From the NCBI GenBank assembly GCA_020635455.1, contig JACJZT010000007.1:62001-126000 (forward strand): a stretch of 64,000 nucleotides of DNA, written 5' to 3'. A program made the translations under genes and the position numbers. Positions 53,156-61,193 of this stretch are shown here, in pieces (within the stretch, counting starts at the first letter, position 1; each line of letters begins with the position of its first letter). Below the pieces are notes generated by a model. That model was not told where the DNA came from. It was given only the letters and a program-made list of their open reading frames with translations, and searched no databases. The stretch is from Flavobacteriales bacterium (GTDB lineage Bacteria; Bacteroidota; Bacteroidia; NS11-12g; UBA9320).

Positions 53156-54325
53156 ATGAGTCTACATCTAAAATCAAAATTACCCAATGTCGGCACAACC
53201 ATTTTTACCGAAATGTCACTGCTTGCCAATTCCAATAATGCCATTAATCTATCACAGGGTTTTCCGGATTTTGAATGTTCTCCGGAAATTAAGGAAGCGA
53301 TCCATAAGGCTGTGCAGGAAAATCACAATCAGTATGCTCCGATGCAGGGAATATTAGCTTTAAGAGAACGTATTTCTGAAAAAACCTCCGGTTTGTACGG
53401 CCGAACATACAAGCCGGAATCGGAAATAACCGTTGTTCCGGGTGCCACTATTGCCATATTTACTGCGATCTTGTGTTGTGTACAACCGGGAGACGAAGTG
53501 ATCGTGATAGAACCCGCTTACGATTGCTATGTTCCGGCCATAGAACTCGCCGGAGGCAAGGCTGTATTCAGTAGTCTGCAACTACCGGATTTCAGCATAA
53601 ACTGGCAGGAGATCAAAAAGTTGATAAATGACAGAACAAGATTGATACTGATAAACTCGCCTCAAAATCCGGGAACTTCAGTAATATCTTCAAGCGACGT
53701 AGACCAATTGAACGAATTGACCAGAGGAACCGAAATTTTTGTATTAAGCGATGAAGTGTACGAGCACATGGTGTTCGACGGGAAACAACACCATAGCCTT
53801 GCAGCTCATGAAGAATTGAGTGAGCGAAGTTTTATCGTTTCTTCTTTCGGAAAAACCTATCACGTTACCGGATGGAAAACCGGTTATGTTCTGGCTCCTG
53901 AATTCATGACGAGGGAGTTTCGGAAAGTTTATCAGTATAACGCGTTTTGCACATTTACCCCTGCACAATTTGCATTTAACGAAATGTTGAAAGATGAATC
54001 AAGTTACCTGCAGGTGAGTCCTTTTTACGAACGAAAAAGAGATCATTTTCAAAGTTTGATTAAGAATTCAAGCTTTAAAATAATTCCTTGTTCGGGTTCC
54101 TATTTTCAATTAGTTGATTTTTCGTCGATAAGCACCGACCCGGAAATTGTTTTTGCAAAAAAATTGACCACAAGGTTCAAAATTGCCGGAATTCCTTTAT
54201 CGTCCTTTTATCACAACAAAAAAGACCAGCATTTATTGCGGTTTTGCTTTGCAAAAAAGGACAAAACTTTAGAAATGGCAGCAGAAATACTCAATACAAT
54301 AAGCAAAGAAAACTATGAAGAATGA
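53156..54325 (+). CDS. PLP-dependent class I/II aminotransferase (methionine/glutamine transaminase type)
   Basis: A 389-residue fold-type I enzyme. The PLP lysine is K233 in SSFGKTYHVTGWKTGY. NSPQNPGT at about residues 168-174 and the Asp in LSDEVYEHMVFDG complete the cofactor site. This sequence pattern is that of YbdL/KAT-type transaminases that use methionine, glutamine or kynurenine with broad keto-acid acceptors. It overlaps the next gene (an amidase) by 11 bp. The pair fits the glutamine transaminase plus omega-amidase scheme used in methionine salvage. Confidence 0.93.
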   Translation: MSLHLKSKLPNVGTTIFTEMSLLANSNNAINLSQGFPDFECSPEIKEAIHKAVQENHNQYAPMQGILALRERISEKTSGLYGRTYKPESEITVVPGATIAIFTAILCCVQPGDEVIVIEPAYDCYVPAIELAGGKAVFSSLQLPDFSINWQEIKKLINDRTRLILINSPQNPGTSVISSSDVDQLNELTRGTEIFVLSDEVYEHMVFDGKQHHSLAAHEELSERSFIVSSFGKTYHVTGWKTGYVLAPEFMTREFRKVYQYNAFCTFTPAQFAFNEMLKDESSYLQVSPFYERKRDHFQSLIKNSSFKIIPCSGSYFQLVDFSSISTDPEIVFAKKLTTRFKIAGIPLSSFYHNKKDQHLLRFCFAKKDKTLEMAAEILNTISKENYEE

Positions 54326-55097
54326 ATTAAATCTGCTACTGGTACAAACCGAATTATACTGGGAAGACCGGGAAAAGAACCTTGAACATTTCACCTCACT
54401 GCTTGAGCAAAGGAAGAATGAAAAATTCGATCTAATCATTTTACCTGAAATGTTCTCAACCGGTTTTTCTATGGAGCCTGCAAACATCTCTGAAACCATG
54501 GATGGAAAGGTCATTGAATGGATGAAGGACCTTTCAGCAGAATATGGAACTGCCTTATGTGGAAGCCTTATCATAGTTGAAAATGAAAAGCATTACAACC
54601 GTTTTATTTTTTGCAAACCTGATGGCGAAATAAACTATTACGACAAAAGACATCTGTTTTCGTATGCAGGAGAAGAACGTAATTTTTACGCCGGTAAACA
54701 ACAAACGTCCATTTATTATGAAGGATGGAAAATAAATCCATTCATATGTTACGACCTCCGGTTTCCGGTATGGTCCTATAACATAAGTGAAGCCGATCTT
54801 TTAATTTATGTTGCCAACTGGCCTGAAAGAAGAATTGCACACTGGACAGCCCTTTTACCCGCCAGAGCGATCGAAAATCAGTGTTATGTGGCAGGTGTAA
54901 ACCGTGTAGGTACCGATGCAAATCATCACAGTTATACAGGTTGTTCTGCGGTATACGATCCTATGGGAGAAAACCTGGCACAACTGGGAAATGGTGAAGA
55001 AGTGGTTTTGGTTAAAATCTATAAAGAAAAGGTGCTTGAAACCAGAAAAAAACTCCCTTTCATTAAGGATGCCGACACATTTGAGATCCTTACATAA
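54315..55097 (+). CDS. Nitrilase-family carbon-nitrogen hydrolase (omega-amidase-like)
   Basis: A 260-residue member of the nitrilase superfamily with the catalytic Glu-Lys-Cys triad E45 (ILPEMFSTGF), K111 (YYDKRHLFSYAGE) and C145 (PFICYDLRFPVWS). This branch (YafV/NIT2-like) hydrolyses alpha-keto acid amides such as 2-oxoglutaramate. Its start codon lies inside the aminotransferase gene, so the two are coupled in translation. That enzyme would produce the substrate when it uses glutamine as amino donor. Confidence 0.9.
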   Translation: MKNELNLLLVQTELYWEDREKNLEHFTSLLEQRKNEKFDLIILPEMFSTGFSMEPANISETMDGKVIEWMKDLSAEYGTALCGSLIIVENEKHYNRFIFCKPDGEINYYDKRHLFSYAGEERNFYAGKQQTSIYYEGWKINPFICYDLRFPVWSYNISEADLLIYVANWPERRIAHWTALLPARAIENQCYVAGVNRVGTDANHHSYTGCSAVYDPMGENLAQLGNGEEVVLVKIYKEKVLETRKKLPFIKDADTFEILT

Positions 55098-55169
55098 ACC
55101 ATTTTAATATGGAAGATTAATTTCAGAATGAAGTTTCTTTTTATAAATTGCAGCAATAAATACATTCAT

Positions 55170-55643
55170 ATGAAACTGAAACCCTATTACCTTTATTCTT
55201 TGTTACTTCTAATTCCTGCACTTATACTTTCATGCAGCAAGGATGAAGCTTCGGGGCCCGAACCCGACACAAGGACCAAAAAAGAACTGATTATGTTAAG
55301 TACCTGGAAACTTACTGCCATCACCAGTGATACGCCTGTGGATACGGATGGAAAAGACGGCGCTTCAACCGATGTCTTTATTCAAACACCAACATGCGAA
55401 ACAGACGATACCTACAAAATGAATAAGGATTCTACGGTTTCATGCACAAACAATACCAAATGTTCCAGCAGAGAACCTGCAACCTACAAACAATCCTGGA
55501 TCATGAGCCCTGATGAAAAAACACTCAACTGGAACAGCATTGTTTACGACATAATTGAATTAAATGCTACCCAAATGAAGTTGTATTATACAATTACAAA
55601 GGGATCCGAAACGTATAAACTTACCAATACATACAATCATTAA
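55170..55643 (+). CDS. Small lipoprotein with lipocalin-like domain
   Basis: A 157-residue lipoprotein from ATG 55170. A longer frame begins at 55128 but has a poor N-terminus for export. The lipobox ALILSC gives C22, followed by SKDEAS, similar to the acidic surface-export signal of Bacteroidota lipoproteins. The mature part (LSTWKLTAITSD, STVSCTNNT, QMKLYYTITKGSETY) resembles lipocalin-like small beta-barrel domains of this phylum. Function unknown. It lies 72 bp after the amidase gene. Confidence 0.65.
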   Translation: MKLKPYYLYSLLLLIPALILSCSKDEASGPEPDTRTKKELIMLSTWKLTAITSDTPVDTDGKDGASTDVFIQTPTCETDDTYKMNKDSTVSCTNNTKCSSREPATYKQSWIMSPDEKTLNWNSIVYDIIELNATQMKLYYTITKGSETYKLTNTYNH

Positions 55644-55746
55644 AATGGGATAATCGATTTTGTGCAGTGTGCAGGTAACTTGCTTTAAATGGCAGGATAT
55701 ACTTTAATGAAGCATTCAAAACGATCCCATTAAAGCGAGATTTTTT
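55644..55746 (+). terminator. Candidate structured 3' end or terminator after the lipoprotein gene
   Basis: AATGGGAT (55644-55651), right after the stop codon, pairs perfectly with ATCCCATT (55724-55731). The arms extend inward as CG and TTTT with CG and AAAA around small bulges. The outer stem is followed, about 8 bases later, by seven consecutive T. The roughly 60-base interior may branch. Long-range pairing makes this weaker than a simple hairpin. Confidence 0.35.
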
Positions 55747-55816
55747 TATCTAAAAATTAGACGGATTTATCTCTATTTTCCTGTTTCATAATAAAAATAT
55801 ACGTCATCTTTGTGGC

Positions 55817-57697
55817 ATGTTCAAAGTTTTTTCCAAAAGCACCTTACTAATTTTTACAATTTATATGACTCTTAATACTGCGGATGCACAGAAAAAGATC
55901 CCTTTAAAGAACTTCTTCAAAAACCCGCCTAAAACGGGATATCAAATATCCCCAGAAGGCAACTACTATTCGTATTTAGGGCCCTACAAAAAAAGAATGA
56001 ACTTATTTGTTCAGGGAATAAATTCTAAAAAAGCCACAAGGATCACCAGCATAACCGACCGTGACCTGAGTTCTTATTTCTGGAAATCGGAATCAAGACT
56101 GGTTTATTTTAAAGACAGCGCCGGCGATGAAAATTTTCACATCTATGCCATTGATGCCGACGGATCTAACATTAAGGACCTTACGCCATTTTCCGGTGTA
56201 AGAGCAGGATTGGTAAATATCCTTGAAGACAACGAAGAAGAAATGCTCATTCAGTTAAACAAGGATAAAAAAGAAGTTTTTGACGTTTACCGTTTAAACC
56301 TTAAAAGTGGAAGTCTGATTAAAATAGCCACCAATCCCGGAAACATAATAGGATGGGTAACCGATCACAACGATAAACTTCGAATTGCCGTAACGGCTGA
56401 CGGGGTTAACACCAGTTTGCTTTACAGAGAAACCGAAGAAGATGCCTTTAAGGTTGTTTTAACTACAAATTTCAAAGAATCCTTATCACCTTTATTCTTT
56501 GATTTTGATAATAAAAACCTTTTTGTAAGCTCCAACATAGGACGTGATAAAGAGGCAATTGTAAAAATTGATCCAAAAACGGGAAAAGAACTCAGCGTTA
56601 TTTTCGAACACCCTGATGTTGATGCCGGAAATCTTTCGTATTCCAGAAAAAGAAAAGTTTTACTGAGCGTTTCTTTTACCACCTGGAAAAAACAAAGAAA
56701 GTTTATGGATGCGGAAACCGAAAAGCTATTCAAAAATCTGGAATCAAAACTAGGTTCATACGAAATAGCCATAACATCGGTAACCAGGGATGAAAACACT
56801 TTTATTGTAAGAACCTACAGCGACCGAAGTCTGGGTTCATATTATCTTTATGATCTGAGCAAAGACAAACTCACCCTCATAACGGAAGTAAGTCCATGGC
56901 TCAAGGAAAAACAACTGGCCAAGATGGAACCCATCTCGTTCAAAAGTCGTGACGGGTTGCTTATAAACGGTTATCTTACCATGCCAAATGTTAAGAACAA
57001 AAAGGATCTACCGGTAGTTATAAACCCTCATGGTGGCCCATGGGCCAGAGACAACTGGGGATTCAATCCGGAAGTTCAATTCCTTGCAAACCGAGGTTAT
57101 GCGGTTTTGCAAATAAATTTCAGGGGATCGGTTGGCTACGGAAGAAAATTTAAAGAAGCTTCTTTCAAGCAATGGGGTAGAGATATGCAAAACGATATTA
57201 CCGATGGGGTAAAATGGCTCGTTCAGGAAGGTATTGCAGATTCGAACCGAATTGCCATCTACGGTGGCAGTTATGGTGGATATGCGACTCTTGCCGGGAT
57301 CACGTTCACACCGGATCTTTATGCCTGTGCCATTGATTATGTGGGTGTATCAAATTTACTTTCATTTATGAAAACCATACCGCCTTACTGGAAACCTTAT
57401 CTTGAAATGATGTACGAAATGGTTGGTAACCCTGAAACAGAAACCGAAATGCTCAAGGCAGCCTCACCGGTTTTTCATGTTGATAAGATCGTTACACCCT
57501 TATTCGTTGCTCAGGGGGCAATGGATCCAAGAGTCAACAAGGCCGAATCGGATCAGATCGTGGACGCTCTTCAAAAGCGTGGAATAGAGGTAGAATATAT
57601 GGTAAAGGAAGATGAAGGTCATGGTTTCAGGAATGAAGAAAACCAGTTTGAATTTTACAAAGCCATGGAAAAATTTCTTAAGAAACACATGAAATAA
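55817..57697 (+). CDS. Exported S9 family prolyl oligopeptidase-like peptidase
   Basis: A 626-residue exported peptidase. The signal peptide ends at about NTADAQ. An N-terminal seven-blade propeller (about residues 30-365) screens peptide substrates. The C-terminal alpha/beta hydrolase has the catalytic triad S485 (YGGSYGGYA), D570 (GAMDPRVN) and H602 (DEGHGF). It belongs to the acylaminoacyl/dipeptidyl peptidase group and probably works in the periplasm on short peptides. It stands as its own unit ahead of the efflux genes, 8 bp from the tolC-like gene. Confidence 0.95.
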   Translation: MFKVFSKSTLLIFTIYMTLNTADAQKKIPLKNFFKNPPKTGYQISPEGNYYSYLGPYKKRMNLFVQGINSKKATRITSITDRDLSSYFWKSESRLVYFKDSAGDENFHIYAIDADGSNIKDLTPFSGVRAGLVNILEDNEEEMLIQLNKDKKEVFDVYRLNLKSGSLIKIATNPGNIIGWVTDHNDKLRIAVTADGVNTSLLYRETEEDAFKVVLTTNFKESLSPLFFDFDNKNLFVSSNIGRDKEAIVKIDPKTGKELSVIFEHPDVDAGNLSYSRKRKVLLSVSFTTWKKQRKFMDAETEKLFKNLESKLGSYEIAITSVTRDENTFIVRTYSDRSLGSYYLYDLSKDKLTLITEVSPWLKEKQLAKMEPISFKSRDGLLINGYLTMPNVKNKKDLPVVINPHGGPWARDNWGFNPEVQFLANRGYAVLQINFRGSVGYGRKFKEASFKQWGRDMQNDITDGVKWLVQEGIADSNRIAIYGGSYGGYATLAGITFTPDLYACAIDYVGVSNLLSFMKTIPPYWKPYLEMMYEMVGNPETETEMLKAASPVFHVDKIVTPLFVAQGAMDPRVNKAESDQIVDALQKRGIEVEYMVKEDEGHGFRNEENQFEFYKAMEKFLKKHMK

Positions 57698-57705
57698 AGT
57701 ATGCC

Positions 57706-59061
57706 ATGAAAGGTTCTATATCCTATTTAATTGCAGTTATTGCTTTGTGTTGTGCCATTCAGGGTTCCGCACAAAACAAAGAATGGTCGCTTCAGCAATG
57801 TATTGAATATGCTCTCGAACACAATCTGAATATACAGCAGGGAAAACTGAATGTTTTGAGCAGCGAACACAACTCACTTCAGGGCAAGGAGGCAATACTA
57901 CCAACTGTTTCGGGATTTGCCGGAAACAATTACAATTTTGGCCGAAACATTAATCCTTTAGACAATACCTACGTTAAACAAAGAGTGCAAAGCAATAATT
58001 TTGGTTTATCCTCACAGTTGACTTTGTTTAACGGACTTTCGATCTACAACAACATTCGCTTAAACAGCCTTAACGAAGAAGCAAGCCGAAAAGACCTTGA
58101 AGTAATCTCTAATTCAATTGTACTGCAGATCGCAACTCAGTATTTACAGATTCTTTTGAACAAGGAGGCAATATCTGTGGTAAAATCAAGGATAACTTCA
58201 AGTGAAAAACAGCTTGAAACCGCCAATATACAATTTGATGCAGGCAACGCGAATAAAAGCTCAATTCTGGAAATGGAAGCAAAACTATCTTCAGACAAGC
58301 TGGATCTCGTTATGGCAGAAAATAACCTGACCCTCTCTCAACTCAGTCTGGCAAATTTGCTTCAGATACCCGATATTGAAAGTTTCAATGTGAGCGATCC
58401 CGAAATTGGCATTCCGGATGAAATTATACTTGAAGGAGCCACAAGCATATACGACAAAGCCACCAAAATAATGCCCGAGATCGAATTGTCGATCCTGAGA
58501 TACAAGGCCTCTCTGATGCAGGAGAATATCTCAAGGTCCGGGTATTTTCCAACCCTGAGTTTAAGTGGAAATATCAATACACTTTACTCCGATAATTTTA
58601 AAAGGTTATCGCAACAGGGAACGATTGAAACCATTCCCTTTTCCACGCAGATAAACAATAACCTCGGACAGAGTATAGGTATAAATCTTTCGGTTCCTAT
58701 ATACAGTCGCGGCAGGGTCCGCAATTCGGTGAAGCAGGCAAAACTTGGTACCGAACAACAAAAGCTTAATGTTCGCAAAGCCGAAAACGACCTGTATACT
58801 TCGGTAGTGAATGCAGTTGCAAATTATAAAGCTGCAAAATCAAAATACGGAGCACTTACCGAAGCATATGCGTCTCAGTTAAAAAACTATGAGTTCAATC
58901 AATTAAGATACGAAACCGGATCACTAAACGCAACCGATTTGCTTCTTTCAAAGAACAACCTCGAAGTTTCCGAATCCAATTTGATACAAGGCAAATACGA
59001 TCTGATCTTCAGAAAGATCCTTCTGGATTTTTACAGAGGTAAACCCATTAGCATCAATTAA
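57706..59061 (+). CDS. TolC-family outer-membrane efflux channel
   Basis: A 451-residue outer-membrane factor with a signal peptide ending at about QGSAQ. It shows the family layout of two repeated halves: WSLQQCIEYALEHNLNIQQG at the start of the mature protein, then helical barrel segments (ATQYLQILLNKEAISVVKS), and the second half with NVRKAENDLYTSVVNAVANY. It forms the exit duct of a tripartite pump and is followed 30 bp later by the adaptor gene. Confidence 0.95.
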   Translation: MKGSISYLIAVIALCCAIQGSAQNKEWSLQQCIEYALEHNLNIQQGKLNVLSSEHNSLQGKEAILPTVSGFAGNNYNFGRNINPLDNTYVKQRVQSNNFGLSSQLTLFNGLSIYNNIRLNSLNEEASRKDLEVISNSIVLQIATQYLQILLNKEAISVVKSRITSSEKQLETANIQFDAGNANKSSILEMEAKLSSDKLDLVMAENNLTLSQLSLANLLQIPDIESFNVSDPEIGIPDEIILEGATSIYDKATKIMPEIELSILRYKASLMQENISRSGYFPTLSLSGNINTLYSDNFKRLSQQGTIETIPFSTQINNNLGQSIGINLSVPIYSRGRVRNSVKQAKLGTEQQKLNVRKAENDLYTSVVNAVANYKAAKSKYGALTEAYASQLKNYEFNQLRYETGSLNATDLLLSKNNLEVSESNLIQGKYDLIFRKILLDFYRGKPISIN

Positions 59062-59091
59062 AAAACCACACCAATCAAAAGATAGAAATTC

Positions 59092-60381
59092 ATGAATAGG
59101 AAAGTACTCATCATCGTTGTATCGATCCTCCTGGTCGTTATTTTACTGATCGTATTTAAAGGTAAAGGAGGTAAGGAACTTAAGGTTTCGGTTGAAGAAG
59201 CGGTGTTGAAAAACATTGTTCAAACGGTTGCCGCAACCGGAAAGGTTCAACCGGAAATTGAATTATCGATTAGTCCGGATGTTTCCGGAGAAATAACTGA
59301 GTTGTACGTACAGGAAGGAGACACCGTTAAAGAAGGACAGATCTTATTAAAAATAAAACCGGACCTGTACATCTCTTCCGTTGATCGCGCAAATGCCGGA
59401 GTAAGTACTGCACTTACCGGTAAAAAAATGGATATGGTAATGCTGAGTCAGGCAGAGGCAAGACTTACCGAGGCAACTGCGAATTACAACCGATCAAAGG
59501 AACTATTGGAAAAAAAAGTAATAAGTAAAGCTGAGTTTGAAAAAGCAGAATCGGCTTTTTTACTGGCCAAAGACGATGTTCAGTCGGCAAAAGAGAAAAT
59601 AAAAGCTGCAGATTTTAATATAGACAATGCGGAGGCCAATTTACGTGAAGCAAAACAAAATCTCGCCAGAACCGTAATATACTCTCCTACGGATGGTATC
59701 GTTTCGAAGATCAATAATAAAAAAGGAGAAAGAGTAGTTGGTACTGCGCAAATGCAGGGTACTGAGATCATGCGCATCTCAAATTTCAATAATGTGGAAG
59801 TAAGGGTTGATGTGAATGAAAACGATATTTTGAAAATACACAAAGGCGATTCGGCAGTTATAGAGGTTGATGCATACGGCGACAGAATTTTTAAAGGGAT
59901 CGTAACCCAGATAGCAAAGGCATCAAAACAGTCGGTAGCCTCTATGAGCACAGATCAGGTCACAACTTTTGAAGTGAAGATACGGTTTTTGAAATCTACG
60001 TATTCGGATCTGATCAGAGACAATTCTACGGCCTTTCTTCCCGGTTTATCGGCAAATGTGGATATTCAGACTGAACGAGGTGACAACCTTATTTCATTAC
60101 CGATTGAATGCGTTACCACAAGAAAAAAAGAATCCAGTGATAAGCATGCGGATAATGAGAATATGAAGGATGAGATCGTATTTCTGATCCGGGACGGTAA
60201 AACCGTTAAGAAAGTCGTAACCACGGGAATACAAAACAACAGTTACATTGAGATAAAATCCGGAATAAAATTAAAAGATAAAGCCATTTCGGGGCCTTAC
60301 GATATATTGTCAACAACTCTTGAAGAAGGCAGAAAAGTGAAAATTGTTGAAAGAGAATCTCTTTACACCAAAAAGGACTAA
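59092..60381 (+). CDS. HlyD/MacA-type periplasmic adaptor (membrane fusion protein)
   Basis: A 429-residue adaptor. An N-terminal membrane helix lies at residues 4-22. The lipoyl-like halves are EITELYVQEGDTVKEGQIL (about 75-93) and ARTVIYSPTDGIVSKINNKK (about 195-215). Between them is a long coiled-coil hairpin (EARLTEATANYNRSKELLEKK onward), and beta-barrel and membrane-proximal domains follow. It links an inner-membrane pump to the TolC-like channel. No ATPase or permease follows; the next gene is on the opposite strand. The pump must therefore be encoded elsewhere, or lost. Confidence 0.93.
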   Translation: MNRKVLIIVVSILLVVILLIVFKGKGGKELKVSVEEAVLKNIVQTVAATGKVQPEIELSISPDVSGEITELYVQEGDTVKEGQILLKIKPDLYISSVDRANAGVSTALTGKKMDMVMLSQAEARLTEATANYNRSKELLEKKVISKAEFEKAESAFLLAKDDVQSAKEKIKAADFNIDNAEANLREAKQNLARTVIYSPTDGIVSKINNKKGERVVGTAQMQGTEIMRISNFNNVEVRVDVNENDILKIHKGDSAVIEVDAYGDRIFKGIVTQIAKASKQSVASMSTDQVTTFEVKIRFLKSTYSDLIRDNSTAFLPGLSANVDIQTERGDNLISLPIECVTTRKKESSDKHADNENMKDEIVFLIRDGKTVKKVVTTGIQNNSYIEIKSGIKLKDKAISGPYDILSTTLEEGRKVKIVERESLYTKKD

Positions 60382-60863
60382 GGAATTTCCAAACTTAATT
60401 TTTCAAGTTCCCGTCTGTAGTCGAATTGCAGATCTTCATGCTGTTTTTCCAATAGTTGACGGATCTTTTTTAATTGGCCCTCATAAATATTGCGCACAAC
60501 TTTAGACGAAGCCCATAAAGAAAGGTGCTGAATTATAAGTGAACAAAAGAAGATCAGGAGCTCAATTTCTATTAAGGGTGAATGGGCAAACCGGATGTAT
60601 TTTCTTGCAAGTCTGGCGATCTTGCGAATTGTTTTTTTATAAAAATAGAGTTGCGAAGCATTCACCTCATTGTAAAGCTTTGTCATTTCGTCTTTTGCAT
60701 TCTTCAAAAACGACTCATCTAAGCCACGATATAGAAGGATATAGGATACCAGTTCCTTATTTTCCTGTTTATAACGACATAGATCCTGAATGATACTTTT
60801 AAGTTCTTCAGGGTCCTTTTGATGCAACTCCTTTTTTAGGTTGTTAATGCTAAGTGGTTTCAA
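60378..60863 (-). CDS. Uncharacterised small helical protein conserved in Bacteroidota
   Basis: A 161-residue protein, strongly helical and charged, with no signal peptide. The start is TTG (60861-60863). The central block FYKKTIRKIARLARKYIRFA and the acidic/aliphatic LIEIELLIFFCSLI segment look like a small cytoplasmic helical bundle. I recall similar proteins in this phylum but do not know a function. Its stop codon overlaps that of the adaptor gene (CTAA at 60378-60381). Confidence 0.6.
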   Translation of the reverse strand: MKPLSINNLKKELHQKDPEELKSIIQDLCRYKQENKELVSYILLYRGLDESFLKNAKDEMTKLYNEVNASQLYFYKKTIRKIARLARKYIRFAHSPLIEIELLIFFCSLIIQHLSLWASSKVVRNIYEGQLKKIRQLLEKQHEDLQFDYRRELEKLSLEIP

Positions 60864-61193
60864 GGTTTTGTCTGGGTTCAGATGCTTTTATTTAATTGGC
60901 CGGGATGATTTCAAAATTGAATGAAAAAATCGATAAATAAGAATTTTTGGGAATATTACGCAGGAGAACCAAAAGATATAAGTTATTCAATTTGATAGAA
61001 GTGAAAAATCATTCAGAACAAAATTCACGGTATTCACATATAAAATCCCCAATTTAACACACATCGTCTTACAATTTTATTATTATTTTAGTAGTATTGC
61101 ATTCAGCGAGATTATATACAGAATAGTATAGGGTTCTGATATCGATTTCATTTTAATTGCCTGTGAAAAGTTACCAAGAATTTAAGATTCTTA
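60864..61193. other. Divergent AT-rich intergenic region, 330 bp
   Basis: It separates the minus-strand 161-residue gene from the plus-strand repeat protein. TAGTATTG at 61092-61099 is one mismatch from a -7 element for the repeat protein. No hairpin terminator, RNA gene or coding frame could be supported. Confidence 0.6.
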
